From Porphyromonadaceae bacterium (GTDB taxonomy: Bacteria; Bacteroidota; Bacteroidia; Bacteroidales; Dysgonomonadaceae), in the NCBI GenBank assembly GCA_022840285.1, contig JALHIE010000068.1:3207-10633 (forward strand): a stretch of 7,427 bases of DNA, written 5' to 3'. Below are positions 1 to 7,427 of the stretch, one piece after another. Both the position numbers and the translations under genes were made by a program. The stretch's first letter is position 1; each line of letters begins with the position of its first letter. Under the pieces are notes generated by a model. That model was not told the DNA's origin. It did no database searches and saw only the letters and a list, made by a program, of their open reading frames with translations.

Positions 1-1
1 C

Positions 2-3000
2 CCCGTAAAAGATTACGAATGCCATTGCGGCAAATACAAGAGAATCCGTTACAAAGGTATTGTCTGCGACCGTTGCGGTGTTGAAGTTACGGAAAAGAAG
101 GTACGTCGCGAACGTACCGGACACATCCACCTGGTAGTTCCGGTGGCACACATCTGGTATTTCAGGTCGTTGCCCAACAAGATAGGTTATCTGCTGGGCA
201 TTCCTACCAAAAAACTGGATTCCATTATCTACTACGAGAGGTATGTGGTGATTCAGCCGGGCGTACTTGAAGACAAAGTCGCTGAAAAGGACTTGCTGAG
301 CGAGGAAGAGTACCTGAATTTGCTGGACACGCTCCCCAAAGACAACCACCTGCTGGAAGATACCGATCCCAACAAATTCATTGCCAAGATGGGAGCGGAA
401 GCTATCTTGGACATGTTGGAACGCATCAACCTGGACAAACTGGCCAACCAACTGCGTCACCGCGCAAGCACCGACACCTCTCAACAACGCAAGAACGAAG
501 CGTTGAAACAACTTCAGGTGGTTGAGGCATTCAGGGGATCCAAAAGCGTAAACAAACCGGACTGGATGATCATGAAAGTGATTCCCGTGATTCCGCCCGA
601 TTTACGCCCGTTGGTACCGCTGGACGGAGGACGTTTTGCTACTTCCGACCTCAACGACTTGTATCGCCGGGTTATTATCCGCAACAACCGCCTGAAGAGG
701 CTGATCGATATTAAAGCGCCCGACGTGATCCTGCGCAACGAAAAGCGTATGTTGCAGGAAGCCGTTGACTCCTTGTTCGACAACTCCCGCAAATCGAGCG
801 CCATTAAAACCGACTCTAACCGCCCGCTGAAATCGCTTTCAGACAGCCTGAAAGGAAAACAGGGACGTTTCCGTCAGAACCTGCTCGGCAAACGTGTGGA
901 CTATTCCGCCCGTTCGGTTATCGTTGTCGGTCCCGAACTTAAAATGCACGAGTGCGGGATTCCCAAAGACATGGCCGCTGAACTTTACAAGCCGTTTATC
1001 ATCCGCAAGCTCATCGAGCGCGGTATTGTAAAAACGGTAAAATCGGCAAAGAAAATCGTCGACAGAAAAGAACCCGTGGTTTACGATATCCTGGAGTACG
1101 TGATGAAAGGACACCCTGTCCTTCTGAACCGGGCTCCTACTCTTCACCGTCTGGGTATTCAGGCTTTCCAGCCTAAACTCATCGAGGGGAAAGCCATTCA
1201 GCTTCACCCGCTATCGTGTACGGCATTCAACGCCGACTTCGACGGGGATCAGATGGCCGTTCACCTGCCGCTAGGCAACGAAGCTATCCTGGAAGCCCAG
1301 ATCCTGATGCTGGCTTCACACAACATCCTTAATCCCGCCAACGGCGCGCCCATTACCGTTCCATCGCAAGACATGGTGTTGGGATTGTATTATATCACCA
1401 AAATCCGTCCTGGAGCACGGGGAGAAGGCATGACTCTCTACGGTGAAGAAGAAGCCATTATCGCATACAACGAAGGCAAAGTGGACATTCACGCACTGGT
1501 GAACGTTCTGGTTGATGATATCGACGAAAACGGGGATCCCGTACGCAAGATGCACCAAACCACCGTCGGTCGCGTGATCACCAACGAGTATATCCCGAAA
1601 GAAGTGGGATACATCAATGAACTGCTCTCGAAAAAATCGCTTCGCGACATTATCGGCAAGGTGATCAAGACCTGCGGAGTGGCGCGTACCGCCCAATACC
1701 TGGACGACATCAAGGACTTGGGGTACAAGATGGCGTTCAAGGGTGGATTGTCTTTCAATCTCGAAGACGTGATTATCCCGAAAGAGAAGGAAGACCTTAT
1801 CCAACAGGGTTACAACGAAGTGGAGCAGATCATGGAGAATTACAACATGGGATTCATCACCTACAACGAGCGCTACAACCAGATCATCGATACCTGGACG
1901 CACATCAACTCCAAGCTATCGAATATTCTGATGAAGCAGCTTGCCGAAGACGACAAAGGATTCAACTCCGTGTACATGATGCTCGATTCGGGCGCCCGTG
2001 GTTCACGCGAGCAAATCCGGCAGCTCTCCGGTATGCGTGGCTTGATGGCCAAACCGCAAAAAAGCGGTGCAGAAGGAGCTCAAATCATCGAAAATCCCAT
2101 TCTTTCGAACTTTAAGGAGGGGCTTTCGGTGTTGGAGTACTTCATCTCCACCCACGGTGCACGTAAAGGTCTTGCCGACACGGCACTGAAGACAGCCGAC
2201 GCCGGTTACCTGACCCGTCGTTTGGTGGACGTTTCGCAAGACGTCATCATCAACGAAGTGGATTGCGGCACCTTACGCGGACTGGCTGCCACGGCTATCA
2301 AGAACAACGACGAAGTAATTGCTTCGCTTTACGAACGTATCTTAGGACGCGTTTCGGTACACGATGTTCCTCACCCCACCACCGGAGAAATACTGATTAG
2401 TGCCGGAGAAGAGATTACGGAAGAGATCGCCGAAAAAATAGACAAATCACCCATCGAGCGTGTGGAAATCCGTTCGGTGCTCACCTGCGAATCGCGTCAC
2501 GGTGTTTGTGCAAAATGCTACGGAAGAAACCTGGCTACCGGACAAATGGTACAAAAAGGTGAAGCCGTAGGCGTTATTGCAGCACAATCCATCGGTGAAC
2601 CGGGTACACAGCTTACGCTTCGTACGTTCCACGTGGGAGGTATCGCTTCCAACATTGCCGCTGAAAACAGGATCATCACCAAGTACGACGGTATCCTGGA
2701 GTTTGACGAGCTTCGCTTCGTGGAAACGCAGGACGCTGAAGGCAAGACCTACAAGGTGGTAGTGAGCCGGTTGGTGGAAATGCGGATCATCGACCCCAAT
2801 ACCCGGATCGTTCTGTTGTCGCACAACATCCCGTACGGTTCCAAGCTGTACTTCAACGATAACGACAAAGTGAAGAAAGGCGACCTGATATGCGAATGGG
2901 ATCCGTTCAACGCGGTAATTATCTCCGAAGCAACCGGCCAGATCAGGTTCGAAAATTTCCTGGAAGGTATAACCTACAAAGTAGAATCGGACGAACAGAC

Positions 3001-4111
3001 CGGATTGAAAGAGAAAGTCATCATCGAATCGCGCGATAAGACAAAAGCCCCGTCGGCACACATCGTGAACGAAGACGACGACGTACTTCGTACATACACA
3101 TTGCCGCTTGGCGCCCACATTGTGAAAAGCGAAAACGACGAGATCAAAGTGGGTGATATACTGGTGAAAATTCCCAGGGCCATTGGTAAATCGGGCGACA
3201 TCACGGGAGGTCTTCCTCGTGTTACCGAATTGTTCGAAGCTCGCAACCCGTCTAACCCAGCTGTTGTTTCCGAAATTGACGGTGAAGTATCGTTCGGTAA
3301 GATCAAACGCGGTAATCAGGAGATCTCCATCACTTCCAAAACAGGAGAGATCAAGAAATACCTTGTTCCGCTATCGAAACAGATACTTGTTCAAGAGAAT
3401 GACTTTGTACGTGCCGGCATGCCGTTATCCGACGGTGCCATCACTCCGGCGGACATTTTGGCGATCATGGGTCCCACTGCCGTACAGGAGTATATCGTGA
3501 ACGAAGTTCAGGATGTATACCGTTTGCAGGGTGTGAAGATCAATGACAAGCACTTCGAAGTGATTGTCCGTCAGATGATGCGTAAGGTAGAAGTGGTTGA
3601 GCCGGGCGACACCCGTTTCCTGGAACAGCAATTGGTCGACAAGCACGAGATGATGGAAGAAAACGACCGTATCTGGGGTAAAAAAGTGATCATGGATGCG
3701 GGAGATTCCCAAATCTTCGAGCCGGGACAAATTGTTACCGTTCGCAAGTTGCGCGATGAGAACAGTTCGTTGAAACGCCGCGACCTGAAATTGGTTGAAA
3801 GCCGCGATGCTATTCCGGCAACCGCCAATCAGGTGTTGCAGGGTATCACACGTGCCGCACTGCAAACCACCAGCTTTATGTCAGCCGCTTCGTTCCAGGA
3901 AACCACCAAGGTGCTGAACGACGCAGCCATCAACGGAAAGGTAGACACGCTGGAAGGGTTGAAAGAAAACGTCATTTGCGGCCACTTGATTCCGGCCGGA
4001 ACCGGCTTGAGGGAATACGAAAAAATAATTGTAGGCTCAAAAGAAGATTTCGACAAGATGAATGCCAACAGACGTTCGCCCTTGTATCAGGAAGTAGAAG
4101 AAGAGGCGTAA
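2..4111 (+). CDS. rpoC: DNA-directed RNA polymerase subunit beta' (5'-truncated by the window edge)
   Basis: RpoC is the largest core RNA polymerase subunit and carries the catalytic magnesium site. The frame is open to the left edge, so the gene starts outside the window; 1369 codons plus TAA are visible. The N-terminal zinc site is present as Cys codons at nt 20, 26, 65 and 74 (CxC, then CDRC), with the spacing of E. coli C70/C72/C85/C88, so about 63 residues are missing. The catalytic motif NADFDGDQ is at nt 1229-1252. The bridge helix (GLSVLEYF..ARKGLADTALKTADAGYLTRR) spans about nt 2111-2235. The second zinc site uses Cys codons at nt 2264, 2486, 2507 and 2516. The trigger loop (VIAAQSIGEPGTQLTLRTF) is at about nt 2561-2641. 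The conserved C-terminal segment HLIPAGTG lies just before the end. No frameshift or missing catalytic residue was seen. A GTG at 143 is internal, not the start. rpoB would be expected upstream. Identity is certain. Confidence 0.98.
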   Translation, partial: PVKDYECHCGKYKRIRYKGIVCDRCGVEVTEKKVRRERTGHIHLVVPVAHIWYFRSLPNKIGYLLGIPTKKLDSIIYYERYVVIQPGVLEDKVAEKDLLSEEEYLNLLDTLPKDNHLLEDTDPNKFIAKMGAEAILDMLERINLDKLANQLRHRASTDTSQQRKNEALKQLQVVEAFRGSKSVNKPDWMIMKVIPVIPPDLRPLVPLDGGRFATSDLNDLYRRVIIRNNRLKRLIDIKAPDVILRNEKRMLQEAVDSLFDNSRKSSAIKTDSNRPLKSLSDSLKGKQGRFRQNLLGKRVDYSARSVIVVGPELKMHECGIPKDMAAELYKPFIIRKLIERGIVKTVKSAKKIVDRKEPVVYDILEYVMKGHPVLLNRAPTLHRLGIQAFQPKLIEGKAIQLHPLSCTAFNADFDGDQMAVHLPLGNEAILEAQILMLASHNILNPANGAPITVPSQDMVLGLYYITKIRPGARGEGMTLYGEEEAIIAYNEGKVDIHALVNVLVDDIDENGDPVRKMHQTTVGRVITNEYIPKEVGYINELLSKKSLRDIIGKVIKTCGVARTAQYLDDIKDLGYKMAFKGGLSFNLEDVIIPKEKEDLIQQGYNEVEQIMENYNMGFITYNERYNQIIDTWTHINSKLSNILMKQLAEDDKGFNSVYMMLDSGARGSREQIRQLSGMRGLMAKPQKSGAEGAQIIENPILSNFKEGLSVLEYFISTHGARKGLADTALKTADAGYLTRRLVDVSQDVIINEVDCGTLRGLAATAIKNNDEVIASLYERILGRVSVHDVPHPTTGEILISAGEEITEEIAEKIDKSPIERVEIRSVLTCESRHGVCAKCYGRNLATGQMVQKGEAVGVIAAQSIGEPGTQLTLRTFHVGGIASNIAAENRIITKYDGILEFDELRFVETQDAEGKTYKVVVSRLVEMRIIDPNTRIVLLSHNIPYGSKLYFNDNDKVKKGDLICEWDPFNAVIISEATGQIRFENFLEGITYKVESDEQTGLKEKVIIESRDKTKAPSAHIVNEDDDVLRTYTLPLGAHIVKSENDEIKVGDILVKIPRAIGKSGDITGGLPRVTELFEARNPSNPAVVSEIDGEVSFGKIKRGNQEISITSKTGEIKKYLVPLSKQILVQENDFVRAGMPLSDGAITPADILAIMGPTAVQEYIVNEVQDVYRLQGVKINDKHFEVIVRQMMRKVEVVEPGDTRFLEQQLVDKHEMMEENDRIWGKKVIMDAGDSQIFEPGQIVTVRKLRDENSSLKRRDLKLVESRDAIPATANQVLQGITRAALQTTSFMSAASFQETTKVLNDAAINGKVDTLEGLKENVICGHLIPAGTGLREYEKIIVGSKEDFDKMNANRRSPLYQEVEEEA

Positions 4112-4142
4112 CGGGACAGTTGTCCCGACGCAGTAAATAAAT

Positions 4143-4187
4143 AAACCCGCAGACGGTGTCAACACCAGCCTGCGGGTTTTATTATTC
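4143..4187. terminator. Intrinsic terminator between convergent rpoC and pfp, probably bidirectional
   Basis: A perfect 10-bp inverted repeat pairs AAACCCGCAG (4143-4152) with CTGCGGGTTT (4170-4179). Inside it, GGTG (4155-4158) pairs with CACC (4163-4166) around a TCAA tetraloop, with a small internal loop between the two stems. On the + strand the stem runs into TTTTATTATT, a U-rich tail, 31 bases after the rpoC stop codon. On the - strand the same hairpin is followed by TTTATTTATTTA, about 40 bases after the pfp stop. It therefore plausibly ends both transcripts. The structure is read directly from the sequence; bidirectional activity is inferred. Confidence 0.9.
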
Positions 4188-4218
4188 ATACCCTCCCGGA
4201 AAGGTTAAAGTTTAAGGC

Positions 4219-5865
4219 TTATTGCTGTTCCAGCTTCAACGTTTTACTTGGCTGGTCACATACTTCAGTCGGCCCAAAATACTGGATGGGCCCCGGATAA
4301 ACGTAATCGGTCTCGATCGCCCATTTTTCCCGCTGGCTGGCAAAGTACCGGAACGGATTGCCATCGAGCTTAACCAGTGCCTTTTGTATAACCGGTTTCA
4401 TCTCCCCGTGACGGCGCTCCATGTTCATCATCATCGTGATGGGGATCCCGCCTGCAATCCATGCGGACGCAGGAGCAGTTGTGTTACGTACCGATGACAT
4501 GTATCCCGTTTTACCCGCTGCAACCAGCATAGAAGCAGTATATCCCAGCGAATAGCAGTAATCCGCGTCGTAATTTGACGGTGCGGCACAGCGCCCTTCA
4601 TATCCGAAAAAGTGGGTTATGGTAGCAAATTTTCCCGAATATTTTCCGTCTTTTTTCCACTCGTCGAGCCGGGTTTTTACCATTTCCGCCAACAGTTTTT
4701 CCGTTTCTATCAAGGAAACCTGTACGTTTCCGTGGGGGTCGCGGTCGAGTGTTAACTGACGGGCAACCGTTTCGGGAAGGCTGGCGTAAATTTCGGAATT
4801 TTTGGGTGAAAGTTTGCCGATAATGTAATCGCGTTTTCCCGAACGGCGAACCAAATCAAATTCGGCCTGGTTGTGCGCCAGAAAGTCGTTCAGTTCAGCA
4901 ATCAGTGCTTTCATGGCCGGGATAAACTCAATCAGCCCCTCCGGAATCAACACCGTCCCGAAATTCATTCCCTTTTCTGCACGATTAGCCACAACTGTGG
5001 CAATATCGTTGACGACATCATCGAGTGATTGTTGCTTGGCTTCTACCTCTTCCGACACAATGCACATATTGGGCTGGGTTTGCAACGCACATTCCAAGGC
5101 GATGTGTGAAGCAGAGCGACCCATCAGTTTAATGAAATGCCAGTACTTGCGCGCCGAATTACAGTCGCGTTGAATGTTTCCAATTACTTCGGAGTAGACC
5201 TTACAAGCGGTATCAAAGCCAAACGACGTTTCTATCTGTCCGTTTTTCAGGTCACCGTCTATGGTTTTCGGACAACCAATTACCTGCACGCCGGCATTGA
5301 TGGATTTGTAATATTCGGCCAGCACGCATGCATTGGTGTTGGAATCGTCTCCTCCGATAATAACCAGCGCACGGATGTTGAGTTTCTTCAGGATCTCCAA
5401 TCCTTTGTCAAACTGCTCTTTCTCCTCGAGCTTTGTACGTCCCGAACCGATAATATCAAAACCGCCCGTGTTGCGGTACTCGTCGATAATATCGGCAGTA
5501 AGTTCTTTATACTCGTGGTTTACCAGTCCCGCAGGCCCTAGGATGAACCCATAAAGCCGGCTGTCTGAATTCAACCGTTTGATTCCGTCAAAGATTCCGG
5601 CAATCACATTGTGTCCGCCGGGAGCTTGTCCACCGGACAGAATAACACCCACATTTACGGGATTCTCCAATCCCATTTCTCCCCGGGACTCTTCAAAAGT
5701 GATGATGGGCATTCCGTACGTGTTGGGAAACAGTTTTTTTATCTCCTCCTGATCGCTCACCGATGCAGTAGCTGCACCCTCTTTGGGCTGCACATTACCG
5801 TTCAGGACCTGTGGCGTCTTGGGAACATAGCTTGCCCTTGCAATTTGTAAAGCACTTTTTGACAT
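4219..5865 (-). CDS. pfp: Diphosphate--fructose-6-phosphate 1-phosphotransferase (PPi-dependent phosphofructokinase, long type)
   Basis: This cytosolic enzyme phosphorylates fructose 6-phosphate to fructose 1,6-bisphosphate using pyrophosphate instead of ATP. The reaction is reversible, so it can serve both glycolysis and gluconeogenesis. The protein is complete at 548 residues, the size of the long PFP family related to plant PFP subunits. Motifs in order: phosphate-binding GVILSGGQAPGGHN (73-86); GGDDS (171-175), where Asp174 replaces the Gly of ATP-type enzymes; PKTIDGD (199-205) with Lys200, the other PPi marker, and catalytic Asp203; MGRSASH (248-254); IPEG (307-310); and the sugar-phosphate-binding GYEGR (421-425). 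The start is well supported: an in-frame TAG lies three codons upstream, and the N-terminus reads like Bacteroidales homologues. No Shine-Dalgarno sequence precedes the ATG; the leader is A-rich (TAGAACGAA), as is usual in this phylum. Transcription probably starts from the promoter at 5923-5954 and ends at the hairpin shared with rpoC. PPi specificity is inferred from the two marker residues. Confidence 0.97.
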   Translation of the reverse strand: MSKSALQIARASYVPKTPQVLNGNVQPKEGAATASVSDQEEIKKLFPNTYGMPIITFEESRGEMGLENPVNVGVILSGGQAPGGHNVIAGIFDGIKRLNSDSRLYGFILGPAGLVNHEYKELTADIIDEYRNTGGFDIIGSGRTKLEEKEQFDKGLEILKKLNIRALVIIGGDDSNTNACVLAEYYKSINAGVQVIGCPKTIDGDLKNGQIETSFGFDTACKVYSEVIGNIQRDCNSARKYWHFIKLMGRSASHIALECALQTQPNMCIVSEEVEAKQQSLDDVVNDIATVVANRAEKGMNFGTVLIPEGLIEFIPAMKALIAELNDFLAHNQAEFDLVRRSGKRDYIIGKLSPKNSEIYASLPETVARQLTLDRDPHGNVQVSLIETEKLLAEMVKTRLDEWKKDGKYSGKFATITHFFGYEGRCAAPSNYDADYCYSLGYTASMLVAAGKTGYMSSVRNTTAPASAWIAGGIPITMMMNMERRHGEMKPVIQKALVKLDGNPFRYFASQREKWAIETDYVYPGPIQYFGPTEVCDQPSKTLKLEQQ

Positions 5866-5922
5866 TTCGTTCTAATATTTAATGGATTTATTTCTTATTG
5901 ATGGTTTACCTGAAAAAGAGTC

Positions 5923-5954
5923 CAAATTTAGCAATTTTTTCCGAAATGTTCAAA
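5923..5954 (-). promoter_or_regulatory. Bacteroidota-type promoter for pfp (TTTG-N20-TAAATTTG)
   Basis: Read on the - strand, TTTG (5954-5951) is followed by exactly 20 bases and then TAAATTTG (5930-5923). This matches the known Bacteroidota primary-sigma consensus of a -33 TTTG and a -7 TAnnTTTG element, with a spacer in the usual 19-21 range. It lies wholly in the 122-bp gap between the helicase stop and the pfp ATG. Transcription should start around 5915-5918, giving a leader of about 50 nt. The leader is AT-rich, with no visible riboswitch fold or Shine-Dalgarno sequence. I saw nothing else in this gap, and no convincing terminator for the helicase gene. Confidence 0.85.
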
Positions 5955-5987
5955 CGATTGGGAATGCTATTTTTATCCGCTTCGTTT

Positions 5988-7426
5988 TCATTGTACAATT
6001 TTAAATTTGGCAAATTTCAGCAGCAGTTGCTTCTGTCCGGCAGAGTCAAAATCGACAAAAGCCCGTTTATCTCCTCCCGATTGTTCAATGGAAGTAACCA
6101 CTCCCCTGCCGAACCGTTCGTGTTCGATTACGTCCCCCTCTTTCAGTTGTCCGGCCTCTTCGGAAAGCTTCAAGGAAGAATTTTCGGTCCGGCTGACAGG
6201 AACCCGGCTCGACGGCCGGTCAAATGCGCTGCTTTCCCGTTTTTGCCGCAGCGATTCCCAGAAGCCGTCGGTCGACTCATCCCGGGCAGGGGTCAACGTC
6301 TTTTGCTCCATCAACAGGAAGCGGGGATCGATATCTTTCAGGAACTGGCTTTCACGTGTGGCGTTTGTGCTACCGTTCCTGAAACGGCTTCTGGCAAAAG
6401 TAACGGTACACGTTTTTTTTGCCCGGGTGATGGCCACGTAAAACAGGCGTCGTTCCTCCTCCAGACCTCGAGGCTCGAATTTCGCCATGCTCGACGGGAA
6501 AAGGTCTTCTTCCATCCCCACCACAAAGACATGACTGAATTCCAACCCTTTGGCAGCATGGTGTCTTGATCGGTAAGCAGGGATACTTCCGAAAGGAAGT
6601 CCACGAGGCGGATGTCTTCCTCACCCTGTTCCTGTCTTTCTGACACAAATTCGTCTATGGCATTCAGCAACTCCTCGATGTTTTGTGCCCTGCTCATCCC
6701 TTCGGGAGTCAGGTCTTCGTAAGCCTCCTTGACGATACCCGTATTTTTCAACACCGTTTGAGCCAGTTCATAGGCGTTCTGGGTTTCGTTACCGGCAATA
6801 AATCCGTTTATCAGTTCATGAAACAGCCCAAGCTTCCGGGCTGTACCCGCATTCACGTCCAGGTTATATTGCAGCGGCGACGAGAGTATCTGCCACAGGC
6901 TGACGTTATGTAGGCGGGCACTTTCACTTATCTTGCCTACCGTAACATCGCCGATTCCGCGCGTGGGGTAGTTCACGATGCGGCGGAACGCCTCCTCGTC
7001 TCCGGGATTTACAATAAGCCGGAAATAGCTGATGATGTCTTTTATCTCCTTTCGTTGATAAAAAGAAAGCCCCCCATAAATAACATACGGAATATTTTTC
7101 TTGCGCAGCGACTCTTCAAAGATACGCGACTGGGCATTGGTACGATAAAGGATGGCAACATCCGAAAATCCGGTATGCCCTTCGTAGCGCATCCGTGCGA
7201 TTTTATTGGCTACGATAAGCCCCTCCTCAAAATCGGAAAAGGCACTCACCACTTCAATTTTCTCACCCTCTTCGTTTTCCGAGAAAACCTCTTTGAAGAT
7301 CTGCTCCTTATTTTTTTTTATAAGACTGTTGGCAGCGTTTACAATGTTTTGCGTGGAGCGGTAATTTTGCTCCAACTTAAAAATTTGTGTCTGAGGAAAA
7401 GTGGATTTAAATTTCAGGATATTGTC
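5988..7426 (-). pseudogene. UvrD/PcrA-type superfamily 1 DNA helicase, frame-disrupted and cut by the window edge
   Basis: UvrD/PcrA helicases are ATP-driven 3'-5' DNA translocases used in repair and in clearing stalled replication or transcription. About the last 479 codons are visible; the Walker A region lies off the right edge. Read from the edge: KSTFPQTQIFKLEQNYRSTQNI (motif IV region, ending near 7346); a nucleotide-contact region with LYRTNAQSR; then YGGLSFYQRKEIKD near 7080-7040 and RIVNYPTRGIG. This frame matches the family down to SLLTDQD near 6563. The family sequence then resumes one frame over at HAAKGLEF (from 6560) and continues through VFVVGMEEDLFPS and motif VI, RRLFYVAITRAKK (about 6456-6413). 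It ends with a C-terminal GDVIEHERFGRGVV domain resembling the RNA polymerase-contacting, Tudor-like domain of PcrA, and stops at TGA (5990-5988). The upstream frame instead runs out of register to a stop at 6340-6338. A protein from it would lose motif V, motif VI and the C-terminal domain. UvrD and PcrA cannot be told apart here. The cause could be mutation or a sequence error. Confidence 0.88.
6560..6565 (-). other. Junction of a probable internal deletion in the helicase gene
   Basis: On the - strand the bases read GAC ACC ATG CTG in the upstream frame (..DQD T M L) and CAT GCT GCC AAA GGG (HAAKG) in the downstream frame. Family members have a variable linker plus a conserved segment of the type KVTLMTIH between LLTDQD and the AKGLEF of motif V; here that segment is absent. 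The frames show that the missing length must be 1 more than a multiple of 3. From my memory of homologues, about 40 or 43 bases fit. A simple one-base indel would not explain the missing conserved residues. Confidence 0.75.
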
Positions 7427-7427
7427 G

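Noticed and set aside
143..145. GTG at 143 as the start of rpoC
   Set aside because: The frame is open to base 2, and the N-terminal zinc-binding cysteines (nt 20-76) lie upstream of this codon, so it is an internal valine codon.
1316..3118. Long open frames on the - strand opposite rpoC (1316-1903 and 2447-3118)
   Set aside because: They lie wholly antisense to a conserved rpoC region, show no recognisable motifs, and are expected from the codon bias of a strongly coding strand.
6002..6009. A second TAAATTTG (-7 like) on the + strand
   Set aside because: It lies in helicase coding sequence, has no TTTG at the proper upstream spacing, and has no + strand gene downstream.
5988..6545. A separate small protein starting at the TTG at 6545 (185 codons)
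   Set aside because: It begins in the middle of helicase motif V (GLEF) and continues the same family sequence, so it is the 3' part of the broken helicase gene and not an independent gene.
5898..6569. A 223-codon open frame on the + strand
   Set aside because: It is almost entirely antisense to the conserved helicase C-terminus. Its product has no recognisable family features, and it starts inside the pfp leader region without a promoter of its own.
1..7427. Insertion sequence, CRISPR array, tRNA/rRNA, phage or defence genes
   Set aside because: I saw no transposase motifs, no regularly spaced repeats, no tRNA- or rRNA-like sequence and no such gene. Apart from two short gaps (107 and 122 bases), the window is filled by three housekeeping genes.

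Overview
The window looks like ordinary chromosome from a member of the Bacteroidota, most likely order Bacteroidales. Three things point there: the RpoC sequence type, the long PPi-dependent phosphofructokinase with a start region typical of Bacteroides relatives, and an exact Bacteroidota-type promoter (TTTG, 20-nt spacer, TAAATTTG) with no Shine-Dalgarno sequence at the gene it serves. The genus cannot be fixed from the sequence; Dysgonomonadaceae or Porphyromonadaceae relatives are a guess.

Layout: (1) 2-4111, + strand: rpoC, the RNA polymerase beta' subunit, lacking only about the first 60 residues, which lie off the left edge. (2) 4112-4218: a short convergent gap holding a strong intrinsic terminator that probably works in both directions. 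(3) 4219-5865, - strand: pfp, a complete 548-residue diphosphate--fructose-6-phosphate 1-phosphotransferase. (4) 5866-5987: an AT-rich gap with the pfp promoter and a leader of about 50 nt. (5) 5988-7426, - strand: the C-terminal two-thirds of a UvrD/PcrA-type superfamily 1 DNA helicase, whose 5' end lies off the right edge. Its reading frame is broken near 6560-6565 by what looks like a small internal deletion that removes the start of helicase motif V.

The three genes are housekeeping genes (transcription, glycolysis, DNA repair) and do not form a joint system. pfp and the helicase share a strand, and no clear terminator separates them, so helicase transcripts may run into pfp; pfp nevertheless has its own promoter. 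rpoC converges on pfp across the shared terminator.

I found no mobile element, CRISPR array, tRNA, rRNA, phage or defence gene, and no sign of an undescribed system. The one real anomaly is the disrupted helicase gene, which is either a true pseudogene or an assembly error.
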